A DNA stretch of 64,000 nt from contig OZ024740.1 in the NCBI GenBank assembly GCA_964016885.1, positions 293,681,217 to 293,745,216 of the forward strand, given 5' to 3'. Below, one piece after another: positions 1-12,006 of this stretch (positions are counted from its first letter, which is position 1; every line of letters starts with the position of its first letter). Origin of the DNA: Eledone cirrhosa. Lineage: Eukaryota; Mollusca; Cephalopoda; Octopoda; Eledonidae. The translations under genes were made by a program, and so were the position numbers. The notes below the pieces were generated by a model. It saw nothing but the letters and a program-made list of their open reading frames with translations. It was not told where the DNA came from and did not search any database.

Positions 1-1966
1 AAGGAATTTATCAGGGCAACCAAGTTTCTGGAGAACCTTCCATAATGCATCTCTGTTAACAGTATCGAAAACTTTTGTCAGATCGACAAAAACCTGATAC
101 AGTTCCAAACCTTGTTCCATGCACTTCTCCTGGAGCTGTCTAGCTGAGAAGATCATATCAGTAGTGCCGCGTCCAGCACGAAAACCAGATTGACTTTCAG
201 GAAGAACACAATCTGCAATGTGTGTCAGCAGACGGTCCAGAAGCACCCTACATAAAACTTTCCCTACGACAGAAAGCAATGATATACCTCTGTAGTTCCC
301 ACAATCATTCTTCTTACCCTTTCCTTTGTACAAGACCACCATTACTACATCCCTCCAATCATCAGGTACGGATTCACTAGCCCATATCCTGCCAAACAAA
401 GAGTGAAGATGTTGCAGAAGTCTCTCATCACGATATTGTAGGAGCTCAGCATGTATGCCATCCATACCTGGAGACCTTCCACTGTTCAGCTTCGATATAG
501 CTACTGCAATCTCCACAATCGTCGGTGGTTCTGCGAGAGCTACTTCCACAGGTTTTTCTGGAATGAGATTGAGGAAACCTTCATTGATGACAGACGGCTG
601 ATTCAAGAGTTCATCAAAGTGCTCTCACCACCTTCCTAGAATTCCTTGTGAGTCACGAAAAAGTTCCTTGTGATCCTTGCTGCAAAGCAGTGTCACCAGA
701 GAAGAAGACGGTCCATAAACTTCACGCAAGAGACTGTACAACAGCTTTGTGTTATTGGAATCTGATGCAGCTTGTATCTCATCAGCCTTCTCACTCCGCC
801 ACCTATCCTTCATCTGAGAAAGACTCCGCACAACACGTGATTTCACATCTTTGAGTTCCTTATGCAACATATTCTTCTCCTGTGGTTTTGCTGTCAAGTA
901 ATGTGACACAGCACGCCTCTTATCAGCCAACAAGTCGTCTATGTGTTCATCATTCTCATTAAACCAGTCTTGATGTTTTCTCTGTGCCAATCCCAGAACA
1001 CGCCTGCCTACATCATAAACTGACTTTTTAAGGGTCGGCCTATCCTCACCAAGATCTGCAACATGCATCTCTTCTCACAATGACCTCTTCACATTTTTAT
1101 CTCTAAGACGAGCAGCATTCAATCTTCTGGGCAGGGTTACACCAGGAGCCCGAATTTTACGTTTAGTGATTAGTTTCACTTTTGCGCGTACCAGGCGGTG
1201 GTCCATCTAGCACGAACACACTGCACATCCCATCCGTCATGCATCCTGACAAGGAGGTAGTCCAAAAGATGCCATTCCTTAGATGCAGGATGCATCCATG
1301 TGGTCTTAAATTTGTTCTTTTGCTGGAACATGGTGTTGGTAACACACAGATCCAGCTCCTCACACATATGCAGCAGGAGCATACCATTGTTGTTACACTT
1401 TCACACCCATGCCTTCCGATTACATTCCATGTGTTAAAATCCCTACCCACTCTAGCATTAAAGTCACCAAGCACGATGACCTTGTCTGCCTGAGGGATAT
1501 TTCTTAAAACACCTTTCACGGCATGGTAAAAAGACACTTTTTCTTCATTGACAGAATTCATAGTTGGAGCATATACACTCACCAAGGTCGCATATATTCC
1601 TTTGTCCATCAGAATTCTCATGGACATAAGACACTCACTAATCCCCACTGGGAATTCTTCTAATTTATCCACAAGAACAGTCTTAGCAAATGCTACCCAG
1701 TCTCTCTTCTGCTTCCTTCATCTCTTCCTTTCCATTTTCTAGGGTGGGTAAAATTCCCAAGATCCATGGACGAGTTCTCTCCAGCGGCCATAAGAATGTA
1801 TATTCTCCACACAATTCTGTAAGATGACCATCTCCAGCTAACCTCTTCTCAGATAAAGCCACGATATCAAGATCGTAACGTCGAAGCTCCTTCGCAACAA
1901 GAGCGGTCCTTCGTTCAGGACGTTCCAAGAAATCCCTGTCAAGCAGCGTCGGTACGTTTCAGCAGC
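1..1966 (-). pseudogene. Decayed LINE pol: APE-type endonuclease plus reverse transcriptase
   Basis: Read on the minus strand, the 5' part (about 1966-1163) encodes an AP-type endonuclease: LERPERRTALVAKELRRYDLD, then VYAPTMNS and the catalytic stretch VLGDFNARVG. A Lys/Arg-rich linker follows at 1068-625 (QRKHQDWFNENDEHIDDLL, KADEIQAA). The RT follows at about 600-1, with a palm motif A reading VFVDLTKVFDT near 70-110 and the preceding NYRGISLL box. Frames change several times and stops are present, for example within the motif before PERR, so it is a dead copy. The RT runs off the left edge of the window. The arrangement resembles RTE-like LINE proteins often annotated as craniofacial-development-protein-2-like, but the clade is not determined. 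It lies downstream of the last P450 exon seen. Confidence 0.85.
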
Positions 1967-2101
1967 CAATATTAAATGCCTTGTTTGGCTCTATTATAGT
2001 GGCACGATGATGAGTGGACCCAGGCTGCAATACCCTGGGGCCCCTACCTTTATTGCCAATTATCTATTTTATATTGTTTTGGAACATCATTGAATTGGAG
2101 T

Positions 2102-2114
2102 AAAAAAAAAAAAA

Positions 2115-2149
<35 letters not shown>
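2102..2149. repeat. Poly-A and (AAT)n tract at a LINE 3' end
   Basis: Thirteen A residues are followed by about eleven AAT units. On the minus strand this is the (ATT)n tail of LINE copy A, directly after an AATAAA-like signal (aataaatgaaatc). Copy C of the same family also ends in (ATT)n, at 21760-21777. Confidence 0.85.
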
Positions 2150-2151
<2 letters not shown>

Positions 2152-2428
2152 TTTCATTTATTAGCCACAAGGGCCGACATGTAGGGGACAATACAAAGAC
2201 AGGGACAGTGGGGGTTTACAATAAGGTCAAGTAAAAGTGCACAATGGCAAGACTAGTTTAACAATGAAAATATAAAAATATAAAATAAACTATGCATAAA
2301 TATAACAAAATAAATTCCCCGATAGGGGGTGGACAACCCTGGGGTGATTCGGGTACCCCACCAATCCTGAACCACCCTGCGCTTCTAGGGCACCCAGGGA
2401 GAGCACCCCTCTCCTCAAGTTAGCCAGC

Positions 2429-5400
2429 CTATAGGCGCATGGTCAGAGTAGGCCCATTCACACGAGCCATTCTCGCCACATTCACCCACCTTTTAGCAAA
2501 TGTACTGGGGGGCAGCACTTCTCTGTCCACCCTCACCCTCCTTTCCAGGTGAAACTTGAAGAAGTTGATGAGGGATTGGCCGAAGAGAAAAGTGTCTGTC
2601 TTTAGTCCTTTCAACCTGGTCCACCATATAATCTCTTTCGCAACTGCCACCAGACAGGAAAATTTCCTGCTCTTCCTGACCTAAGGAAGGTGGCGGCTCG
2701 ATCTTCACTATGGACTCGGCCGATAGCCGGATTCGTTCCACACGCGACAGCAGCTGTTCGACATAACTCCACAAGTCAGTCATGCACGAACATTGGACAA
2801 GTGCGTGCAGAACGGTTTCGTCGTTCTGTGCGCATCTTGGGCAGGTCCGTCTGTAGAGTCCGCCTGTAGAGTTTATCCCGAACCGGCAGTGCCCCCTGGT
2901 AGCACTGCCAAGCGAGGGATTTCTGGAAATTGTCCATCGTCCCCAGCTCAAAAGTCCTCCGGTACAGACTGGTCAGTTCGACTTCGTCGAGGCCCAAAGC
3001 TTCTCCGAGTGCGTCATCGCACTTGCCCACCACTAATCCTCTATAGAACTCGAGAGTGGAAGTTCCACTGATTGCATTGCCCGCTTGATAGAGGGCAGTG
3101 AGTGCCTGGCAACATTCCAGGTGCCAGTCACCCAGTCTCGGTCTCTTCTTGACCCAGGACTGCAGCTCAGTCAAAGAAATGAGCTGCGGAAAGGCCCGTC
3201 TGATAAACGGCGACCACACCTGTTCACCGTTGAGGAAGAATATCTGGAGATGTCGCAGCCTCAACGCATGTCTGCGCATCATTAGCCACGGCATGCCCAG
3301 CCCTCCACGTAGAGGGTGCTGGCAGCAGATGGACCGCCTCACCAACGGAACTTGTCCCCTCCACAAGAATTTGAAGAGGAGCCGTTCCAGCTTGACGAGG
3401 CGCAGACGAAGGCAAGGCACGACGGTCAGGCGGTAGTAGATGACGGACACGATGTACGCATTCGCCACCTCCGCGCGACCTTTCAGTGATAGCTTCCTCC
3501 CAGCCCATTTTTGGGTGAGACTGGCTACTCTGCTCGTTACCTCGTCCTAATTCTTTTCCACCTGGAGGTCTGGTCCGAACCAAACCCCGAGCAACTTTAC
3601 CGGTCCGTCCGTCCAGCGCACCACGACGCTGTTGGATGGCATGGGCCTGCCTCTCCAGGTTCCGAGCTGCAAGCCCACCGACTTTTCCGGGTTAAGTTTG
3701 GCTCCTGTCAACCTTTCATATTCCTTCAGTAAGGTGCCGACCACCTCGATTTCTGAGGTGTTCGACACCATCACGGTGATGTCGTCCGCATAAGCCGACA
3801 CCGCCTTTCCACATCCCGGTTCGAGCGGGATGCCCTGCAACAGCTCCAGCTTCCGCAGTAAAGGCTCGAGAGTCAATACGTACAGAAGGGAAGAGAGAAG
3901 GCACCCTTGACGGACCGATCGGGAGAGCCGAAATGGTTCCGAGAGGTGGCCATTAACCTTGACCACCGAGCAGGTGCCGCTGTGCATTGCAACGATCCAG
4001 CTTCTAAAGACAGGGCCGAAGCCAGCTGCTTTGAGGACAAACTCCAGATACCGATGGTCGACCCTATCGAATGCTTTCGATTGATCTAAATTGATCAGTG
4101 CCCCACCGAAGCCAGGTTTACACCCTACCCTCTCTATGATGTATCGCATGAGGTGGAGATTGTCGTGTATGGACCTGGCTGGGTTGCGCCTCCCCAACCA
4201 AATTCTCGACGACAAGCGCCAATCTCTTTGCTAACACATTGGCCAAAATCTTAAACTCTGTGTTGAGCAGAGTTATGGGCCTGAAGTTGTCTAATGTATC
4301 CCTCTTGTTCTCGTCTTTCCTTATCAGCGTCACCACTCCCCTGCTCACAGAACTGGGAATACTCCCATTCTGCTGCCAGTTGCAGTAGAGTGCTTCGAGG
4401 AGTTCGGAGAACAAGTCTGGCATATTTACGTAAAGCTCGTAGGGCAGGCCATCTAAACCGGGTGACTTGCGCCTCATGCAGCCGACAAGGGCGTCCTGAA
4501 TTTCGGCTGAAGTAATCGGCCTTTCGCAGCGCTCAACGTCGACCGTCGAGATGCGCGGCAAGCCGTCATGGTAGGGACTGAAATCCGCTACTCTCTCTGA
4601 CTCGCCACTCTCCCTGAACAACCGAGCAAAGTGCTGGCGAAAGGCCTCACACATCCGCTTGGAATCGCTTATCTCGTGTCCATCTCGGTCCGCCAAAGAC
4701 CGAATTGTGTTTTTTTTTACCACGCTGCGCCTCTGCCCCGCGGGCCCATCGAACAGCTTTATTTCCCTCGTTTCTCAGCGCACGCGCCTTAGCTCTGACA
4801 ATGCAACCTTCGTGTTTGGCATTGAAGAAATGGTCTAATGCCATTCTCGCCGCTAGCACGTCAGTTGCGATGCCACTACAAATAGCCTCGTCTAACTTAT
4901 CGACCAGCTCCCCCTCCTTTCTACTTTTCTCTAACGCTAGTTCTTTGCTGAACTCTATCGAAGTTACTCTAATCTCTCTTTTGAGAGCCCCCCACCATCT
5001 GTTGTTGATGATCCCCCCTGTCAACTTTTGCTTAACTAAATTGTTGACTTGGTCCCTGTAAGCCTTACGTGTCGGAAATGACATGTTCAGCTTCCAGTAA
5101 CCCGGTCCTAACCTACGCGTTTTATTTAGGTCGACCGTACAGATCACAAATTTGTGATCTGAATATGCGACCGTCTTAAAAAGTGGACAGCCCACATTAT
5201 TTCTATCTATTTTCCTAATGAAGATCCTGTCTATATACGATCTAGATGACCCCATTCGGTTGGTCCATGTCCATACTGGCACATTGGGGAAATCTAGTCG
5301 ATACCTGTCAGACAGTTGGAACTGGCTGAGTAGGTGCTTGAGGCTTTTGCACACCTCGCTCCTATCGGATACTCCCACACAATCCCAGCGTGCGTCTAAG

Positions 5401-5830
5401 ATGCCATTCCAGTCCCCCGCTAACAGTAAAGGGTGAGACGTACCCAGAAAGGTCTCCAGGCGCCTAAAGAAGTCAGGTCGTCCGGCCCCTGTAGGGGCGT
5501 AGACGGCCAGCAGTCTAAAGGCACCACCTTCGCTACTGCTCACATCCAAGACCACCAACTTACCGTCCGGGTCCCGGAAGATCGACCTTACCTCGAGATC
5601 CAGTCCTTTCCGAAACAGCACTGCCCCCCCCCCATTCCCGGCCTGCTAACAGATGCGAAGATCTGATAGTCGTCAAAAATGGGGGCTAGTGCGCGCGTGT
5701 CGGAAATTCTGGTCTCGCTTACGGCAATCACATCCATTTCCAGCGACCGGAGGTCGTTGAGCAGGCGACCCTGCTTCCAGGGTGACCCCAGGCCGCGAAC
5801 ATTTAAACTTCCTACTCTTAATATGGCCAT
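2429..5830 (-). pseudogene. ORF2 of LINE copy A: endonuclease, reverse transcriptase, zinc knuckle
   Basis: The start chosen is the Met of MAILRVGSLNVRGLGS at 5830. Endonuclease motifs are all visible: AVSETRIS, LLAGDWNGIL, SRSYIDRIFI and YSDHKFVI. The RT follows with TLLNTEFKILANVLAKRL, LINLDQSKAFDRVDHRYL (motif A), SRSVRQGCLLSSLL (motif B) and AVSAYADDITVMV (catalytic YADD, near 3790-3800). The thumb and C-terminus contain LLFKFLWRGQVPLVRRS and a CPRC-x7-H-x4-C knuckle near 2830-2790. The product would copy the element's RNA at a nicked target. At least six frame changes are needed to read it, including one at a poly-C run near 5625, so it is inactive. Its key catalytic residues are nevertheless preserved. 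Confidence 0.88.
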
Positions 5831-5839
5831 ATTGGTAAG

Positions 5840-7480
5840 CTAAGAGAGAGAGAGGGAAGGTTTACTTACCTCCCGGGTCTTGTGAAGGTCGGGTGGTTCG
5901 ACCTCCATGGTTGGTGGGGTTTCTTTTGGGAACCCCTTTAAAAGTCTTGATGTGGGTTTCACATTCGGTGTTCCCACGTCTTGAGGAAAGCTCTCTCGAA
6001 TTTCTTTGAAGGAATTGAGTGACATTCGGACCAGAAGCAAATCTTCTGGCACGCAAGATGTGCTCATTTAAAAAATCTCCCCCTCTGTTTGAATGTCCTC
6101 GCTTCGCGCTAAGAGGGCCATCAGTTTATCGTTGGCCCTTCTGACAAGCACGAAGTTTTTAACATTTTGTTGGTGTGGTTTTATTTGTTTTCATTTTGGT
6201 GAAGGTGGTGGCGATGGTTTTGGTGGTGTTGTTTCGGGTATGTCTATGTTTGTTGAAGGTGTGGTGTCTGCAATTTCAGGTATTTGTGTGTTTATTTGTA
6301 CTTGTGTTTGGTTAGGTTGTTTGCGTTTCGGGGATTGTGGAGGTGGTGTCGATGTTGCTGTTGGTGATGATGTTATTGGGGAAGTGTTTGCGTTAGTGGT
6401 GTCTGTATTTTTTGTTGTGTGTTTTGTTGGGGCTTTTTTTTTTTGTGAGTTTTCTCTGTTTTTTTGCACTTTTGGGTTTTCCTTCATCTTCGCTGCTGGA
6501 AGACAAAGGGTATGTGGCTGTGAGTGTCTCTGTGTCTGTGTGTGCGTTTATTTTTTTGTCTATGTGTATAATTGGGGGGGGGGGGTAGGGGGAGTGGGAG
6601 AGCTTTCCTCGTTTTCTCCTTGGATTGGTTTTGGTGTTGGTGGTGGTCCGGCTGCTTTTGATGTTGGTGTCCGTGTTTTTGTTGATGTTGTTTTTGGTGG
6701 TGGTGGTGGTGCAGCTTTCCATGCTGACACTGGCGTTGGCAACAAAGGAGGTTTGCGACCCCCGGCATTTTTGCGCTGAGGGCAGAAGGCTTGAAGAAGC
6801 AGCGAGGCCTTCTTCCGTCAATCATTAGTTGGATTGTTGTTCCGTCCTGCAGGCGGGCAAAATCCGGGATGTTATTCATATCCTCCGGTTTCATTTGGAG
6901 AAGAATCTCCAAATCCATTCCGGACCAGTCCTCTCTCTCTGTCCTTTTGATGTCCAGGAGGGTAGTGTCTGTCCCCTCCTCGATTACGCATCCCAGCAGC
7001 CACCATATGTTCATTCCTGGTGGTATGCTGGGAATGCGTACCTTCACTGTCCTTTTACCCATGTAGGATGGATGCATGATAATGCGTTCCATTCTGCAGA
7101 GGGTCACCGAGTGTTTAATAGCGAGGGCCTCGGTTTTGAACAGTACCGAGATGGTACCGAACTGTTTGCCTCTTGCTTTGTACTCTATGTTACTTCCGAT
7201 GTACTCCAAAGCAGCCTCTACCTCTGCTTGGCTCGCAAGTTCCACTTTTCGTGTCTGCACCGAAATACATCGTAAGAGCACTGTCCTCCTTTGCATGGCC
7301 GCTATTGCCTCGTCCGGGATGGTCAGGTTTGCCCAGGGCTTCTCCCGTTTAATTAGCCTCCACACTTTGGCCAACTGTTCGTCTTTATCGCTAATATCAA
7401 TATCAATATTTAATAAGCGCTTTGTTTTTGCTGCTGCTGTAGCAAATGTGGTGTTTCTGATGCTCTTATTGTTGTTGTTG
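5840..7480 (-). pseudogene. ORF1 (gag-like RNA-binding protein) of LINE copy A
   Basis: The readable stretch starts near 7374 with LAKVWRLIKREKPWANLTIPD and continues through GKQFGTISVLFKTEALAIKH, PSYMGKRTVKVRIPSIPPG and WWLLGCVIEEGTDT. These blocks match ORF1 of copy B one for one. The zinc-knuckle region (RPRCFFKPSALSAKM) has lost its Cys pattern through a frameshift. A low-complexity Pro/Thr/Lys/His-rich tail (6750-6190) precedes the terminal block LVRMSLNSFKEIRESFP (about 6040-5990), again shared with copy B. It is broken by several frameshifts and its N-terminus is missing at the chimeric joint. Confidence 0.8.
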
Positions 7481-7498
7481 TCATTCTTGCTGTTGCCA

Positions 7499-10001
7499 CC
7501 GCCTCACCAACGGAACTTGTCCGGAATTTGAAGAGGAGCCGTTCCAACTTGACGAGGCGCGGACGGGGGCAAGGCACGACGGTTAGGCGGTAGTAGATGA
7601 CGGACGCGATGTACGCATTCTCCACCTCCGCGCGACCTTTCAGTGATAGCTTCATCCCAGCCCATTTCTGGGTGAGACTGATTACCCTGCCCGTCACCTC
7701 GTCCCAATTCTTATCCACCTGGAGGTCTGGCCCGAACCAAACCCCTAGCAACTTTACAGGTCCGTCCGTCCAGCGCCCCACGACGCTGTTGGACGGCATG
7801 GGCCTGCCTCTCCAGGTTCCGAGCTGCAAGCCCACCGACTTTTCTGGGTTAAGTTTGGCTCCTGTCAACCTTTCATATTCCTTCAGTAAGTTGCCGACCA
7901 CCTCGATTTCTGAGGTGTCCGACACCATCACGGTGATGTCATCCGTATAAGCCGACACAGCCTTTCCGCATCCCAATTCGAGCGGGATGCCCTGCAACAG
8001 CTCCAGCTTCCGCAGTAAAGGCTCGAGAGTCAATACGTACAGAAGGGAGGAGAGAGGGCACCCTTGACGGACTGATCGGGAGACCTGAAACGGTTCCGAG
8101 AGGTGGCCATTAATTTTGATCATCGAGCAGGTGCCGCTCTGCATTGCCGCGATCCAACCTCTGAAGACGGGGCCGAAGCCAGCCACCCTGAGGACAGCCT
8201 CCAGGTACCGATGGTCGACCCTATCGAATGCTTTCGATTGATCTAAATTGATCAGAGCCCCACCGAAGCCAGGTTTACACCATACCCTCTCTATGATGTA
8301 TCGCATTAGGTGGAGGTTGTCGTGTGTGGACCTGGTTGGGATTGCGCAAGTTTGCGCCTCCCCAACCAAATCCCCGACGACAAGCGCCAACCTCTTCGCT
8401 AATACCCTGGCCAAAATCTTAAACTCTGTGTTGAGCAGAGTTATGGGCCTGAAATTGTCTAATGTGTCCCTCTAGTTCTCGTCTTTCCTTATCAGCGTCA
8501 CTACGCCCCGGCTCACAGAACTGGGAATACTCCCATTTTGCTGCCAGTTGCAGTAGAGGGCTTCGAGGAGATTGGAGAAGAAGTCTGGCATATTTACGTA
8601 AAGCTCGTAGGGCAGACCATCCAAACCGGGTGTCTTGCGCCTCATGCAGCCTACAAAGGCATCCTGAATCTCGACTGAAGTAATTGGCCTTTCGCAGCGC
8701 CCAGCGTCAGCCGTCAAGAGTTGCGGCAAGCCATCGAGGTAGGGACTGAAGTCCGCCACTATCTCTGACCCGCCACTTCCCCGAACAACCGAGAAAAATG
8801 TTGGCGAAAGGCCTCACACATCCTCTTGGAATCGCTCAGCTCGTGCCCATCTCGGTCCGTCAAAGACCGAATCATGGTTTTATTACCACGCTGCGCCTCT
8901 GCCCCGCGGGCCCATCGAACAGCTTTGGTTCCCTCGTTTCTCAGAGCACGCGCCTTAGCTCTGACAATGCAACCTTTGTGTTTTGCATTGAAGAAATGGT
9001 CTAATGCCATTCTCGCCGCTAGCACATCAGTTGCAATACCACTAACAATAGCCTCGTCTAACTTATCTACCAACTCCCCCTCCTTTCTATTTTTCTCTAA
9101 TGCTACATCTTTGCTAAACTCTATCGACATTACTCTAATCTCTCTTTTGAGAGCCCCCCACCATCTATTGTTGACGACTCCCCCTGTCAACTTTTTCTTA
9201 ACTAAATTGTTGACCTGGTTCCTGTAAGCCTTACGTGCCGGAAATGACATGTTTAGCTTCCAGTAACCAGTTCCTAACCTACGCGTCTTATCTAGGTCGA
9301 CCATACAGATCACAAACTTGTGATCTGAATAGGCGACCGTTTCAAAACGTGGACAGCTTACACTATTTCTGTCTATTTTCCTAATGAATATCCTGTCTAT
9401 ATACGATCTAGATGACCCTATGCGGTTAGCCCAGGTCCACACTGGCGCATTAGGGAAATCTAGTCAGTACCTGTCAGACAGTTGGAACTGGCTGATCAGG
9501 TTCTTGAGGCGTTTGCCCCCCCCCCCCCCCCCGCTCCTATCGGATACTCCCACACCGTCCCAGCGTGCCTCTAAGATGCCGTTCCAGTCCCCCGCTAACA
9601 GTAAAGGGCCAGACGTACCCAGAAAGGCTTCCAGGCATCTAAAGAAGTCCGGCCGTCCTACCCCAGTAGGAGCATAGATGGCCACCAGTCTAAAGGCACC
9701 ACCTTCATTATTGTTCACGTCCAGGACCACCAACTTTCCGTCCGGGTCCCGGAAGATCGACCTTACCTCGAGATCCAGGCCTTTCCTAAACAGCACTGCC
9801 ACCCATTCCCGGCCGGCTAACAGATGCAAAGATCTGATAGTCGTCGAAAATGGGGGCTAGTGTGCGTGTGTCGGAAATCCTGGTCTCGCTGACTGCAATT
9901 ACATCCATTTCTAGAGACCTGAGGTCGTTGAACAGGTGACCCTGCTTCCAAGACGATCCCAGGCCTCGAACATTTAAACATCCTACTCTTAATACGGCCA
10001 T
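7499..10001 (-). pseudogene. ORF2 of LINE copy B: endonuclease and partial reverse transcriptase
   Basis: It begins MAVLRVGCLNVRGLGSSW at 10001, 34 bp after the end of ORF1. The endonuclease keeps AVSETRIS, LLAGDWNGILEARW, SRSYIDRIFI and YSDHKFVICMV. The RT keeps LINLDQSKAFDRVDHRYL and SRSVRQGCPLSSLLYVL. The active-site box reads AVSAYTDDITVMV, so Ala of YADD is replaced by Thr while both Asp residues remain. Frame changes occur near 9785, at the poly-C run (9516-9532), near 8760 and near 8470. The reading frame ends in junk from copy A ORF1 after KFRTSSVGEAV. Confidence 0.85.
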
Positions 10002-10034
10002 GTTGGCAGGTTAAACAGAGAGAGATAGGAAGGT

Positions 10035-11759
10035 TTACTTACCTTCCGGGCTCTTGTGAAGGTCGGGTTGTTCGACCTCCATAGTTAGTGGGGTTTCTTT
10101 TGGAAACCCCTTTAAAAGTCTTGAAGTGAGTTTTACGTTCGGGGTTCCCACGTCCCGAGGAAAGCTGTCTCGTATTTCTTTGAATATGTCGAGCGACATT
10201 CGCACCAGAACCAAATCTTCCGGCACGCGAAATGTGCTCGATTTTAAAATTTCCCCCTCTTTTTGTATATTTTCACTTCGTGCTACGAGGGCCATCAGTT
10301 CCTTGTTGGCCCTCCCGACGAGCACGAAGTTTTGTATGTTTTGTTGGTGTGATTTTATTTGTTTGCGTGGTTGTGGTGGTGATGATTTTGGTGGTGTTGT
10401 TTCGGTTGTATCTGTGTTTGTTGTGAGTGCGGTGTCTGTGGTTTCAGATGTTTGTGTGTATATTTGTTCTTGCGTCTGTTTCGGTTGTTTGCGTTTGGGG
10501 GATTCTGGTGATGGTGATGGTGGTGTTGATGTTGGTGTTATTGGAGAGATGTTTGCGTGGGTGGTATCTGCGTTTTTTATTGTGGGTGCTTTTGTGCTTT
10601 GTTGAGTTTTTTTTTTCTTTTTGTGTTTCCTTTTTTGTATTTTGGGGGATTTTGGATTTCCCCCATCTTCACTACTGGTAGATGAGGGGTCTGTGTCTGT
10701 AAGTGTGTCTGTATGTATGTTTAAGGTTTTATTGGTGTGTGTATTTTGGAGGGGAGGGGGAATTTGACAGCTTTCCTCGTTTCCCCCCTGGGTGGTCAAT
10801 GTTGCTGGTGGTCTTTCTATTGGTGTTGTTGTTGGTTTTGCCGGTGCAGGTGTTGGTTGTGGTTCTCGCCCCGGCGTCGGCAGCAGTGGAGCCTTTCGAC
10901 CCCTTGCCTCTTTCAGCAGTTGAGGGCAGAAGGCTCGCAAATGGGTTTTTTCCTCACAAACAAAACACTGCGGCCTTTTGCCTTCGGTCATAATATGAAT
11001 GACCGTCCCATTCTGAAGTCGGATGTGGTCTGGGATTGTCTTCACATTCTCGGGCCTGATCTGGAGAAGGATCTCCAGGTCAACCCCGGACCAGTCTTCT
11101 CTGGCCGTTCTGGTCACTTCTATAGGGACTGTATCCGTCCCCTCCACAATCACACATCCCAGAAGCCACCACATGTCAAGTCCTGGTGGGATTCTGGGAA
11201 TGCGGAAATGGGCCGTTCTTTTTCCCATGTGGGAGGGGTACATTATGACCTTGCTGGTTTTGCAAGTAGTCATAGCGTGTTTCATAGCGAGGGCTTCTGA
11301 CTTGAACAACACCGAAATGGTTCCGTACTGTCTGCTCCTCTCTATATACTGGGTGTCTTCTCTGATGCACCTCAGCGCGACTTCGACATCTTCTTGTGGG
11401 ATTAACGCTGCCCTTTTGGTTTGTGCTGAGATGCATCTATAGTGCACCGTTTTGCGCTCCACTGCCTCAATAGCTTCTACCGGGACAGTTAAGTTGGCCC
11501 AGGTTTGCTCTTGCTCGATGAGCTTCCATGCCTGGGCCAACTTTTCATCTTTGTTTGAGAGGTCCATGTTGAAGCATGGCCTCTTTTTTGCTGCTGCCGC
11601 AGCGAAAGTGTTCTTGTTTTCGTTGGGGGTGTTGTTGTCGTTGTTCTTGTTGGTGTTGTTGTTAGCACTGTCGCTGTTATCATTGTTGTCTTTGCTGCCA
11701 CCGTTGTTCTCGGTGCAGTTGGTATTGTTGCTGTTGGTGTTGTCGCTATTTGTTTTCAT
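10035..11759 (-). CDS. ORF1 of LINE copy B: Asn-rich gag-like protein with CCHC knuckle (574 codons open)
   Basis: This is the longest intact retroelement frame in the window. The N-terminus is almost pure Asn/Thr/Asp (residues about 1-50), followed by FAAAAAKKRPCF. A conserved block follows at residues 60-250: AQAWKLIEQEQTWANL, RQYGTISVLFKSEALAMKHA, PSHMGKRTAHFRIPRIPPG and WWLLGCVIVEGTDT. A single zinc knuckle reads CFVCEEKTHLRAFC (C-x2-C-x4-H-x4-C). A long Thr/Pro/Lys-rich region follows, then VRMSLDIFKEIRDSFP near the end. LINE ORF1 proteins bind element RNA. The true start is probably upstream at MAEPRPPAICRL (about 12006), in another frame that ends at 11756 with an ATGA overlap. A poly-A slip near 11790 would join the two, so this copy is probably broken. 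Confidence 0.8.
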   Translation of the reverse strand: MKTNSDNTNSNNTNCTENNGGSKDNNDNSDSANNNTNKNNDNNTPNENKNTFAAAAAKKRPCFNMDLSNKDEKLAQAWKLIEQEQTWANLTVPVEAIEAVERKTVHYRCISAQTKRAALIPQEDVEVALRCIREDTQYIERSRQYGTISVLFKSEALAMKHAMTTCKTSKVIMYPSHMGKRTAHFRIPRIPPGLDMWWLLGCVIVEGTDTVPIEVTRTAREDWSGVDLEILLQIRPENVKTIPDHIRLQNGTVIHIMTEGKRPQCFVCEEKTHLRAFCPQLLKEARGRKAPLLPTPGREPQPTPAPAKPTTTPIERPPATLTTQGGNEESCQIPPPLQNTHTNKTLNIHTDTLTDTDPSSTSSEDGGNPKSPKIQKRKHKKKKKTQQSTKAPTIKNADTTHANISPITPTSTPPSPSPESPKRKQPKQTQEQIYTQTSETTDTALTTNTDTTETTPPKSSPPQPRKQIKSHQQNIQNFVLVGRANKELMALVARSENIQKEGEILKSSTFRVPEDLVLVRMSLDIFKEIRDSFPRDVGTPNVKLTSRLLKGFPKETPLTMEVEQPDLHKSPEGK

Positions 11760-12006
11760 GTTAGTGGTGTTGATATTGTTGTTGTATTTGTTATTTTTTT
11801 TTTGTTATCTGTATTTTCGTTGTCGCTGTTACTGTCATTTTTTTTCAAATTAGAGTTCTTATTGGTATCATTGGTGTCTTTGTTTACATTGTTTGTGGTG
11901 GTGTTTGTGTTACCAATGTGTGTTAATTTCGCTGTAGCGCTCCTCTCAACTTCTACGTCGTTGTCGCACGACAGCCGACATATCGCTGGGGGGCGTGGCT
12001 CAGCCA

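Larger units (their letters stand above)
2102..7498 (-). mobile_element. Tx1/L1-like LINE copy A (ORF1 + ORF2, 5' end missing)
   Basis: This minus-strand element has the order ORF1 (about 7480-5840), ORF2 (5830-2429), then a 3' UTR of about 280 bp ending in AATAAA and (ATT)n. ORF2 carries endonuclease, RT and a C-terminal Cys-His knuckle. The 5' edge is abrupt at about 7498, where the Asn-rich start of ORF1 runs directly into the RT gene of copy B. Many frameshifts make it non-autonomous. Tx1/L1-like is my placement from the general protein style (FRPITLLNTEFKILA, LDQSKAFDRVDHRY) and is not proven. It lies in the P450 intron or flank beyond exon 6. Confidence 0.85.

Noticed and set aside
6093..6779. 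A 228-codon plus-strand frame rich in Val, Gly, Phe and Cys
   Set aside because: Antisense of the low-complexity tail of LINE ORF1; no domain.
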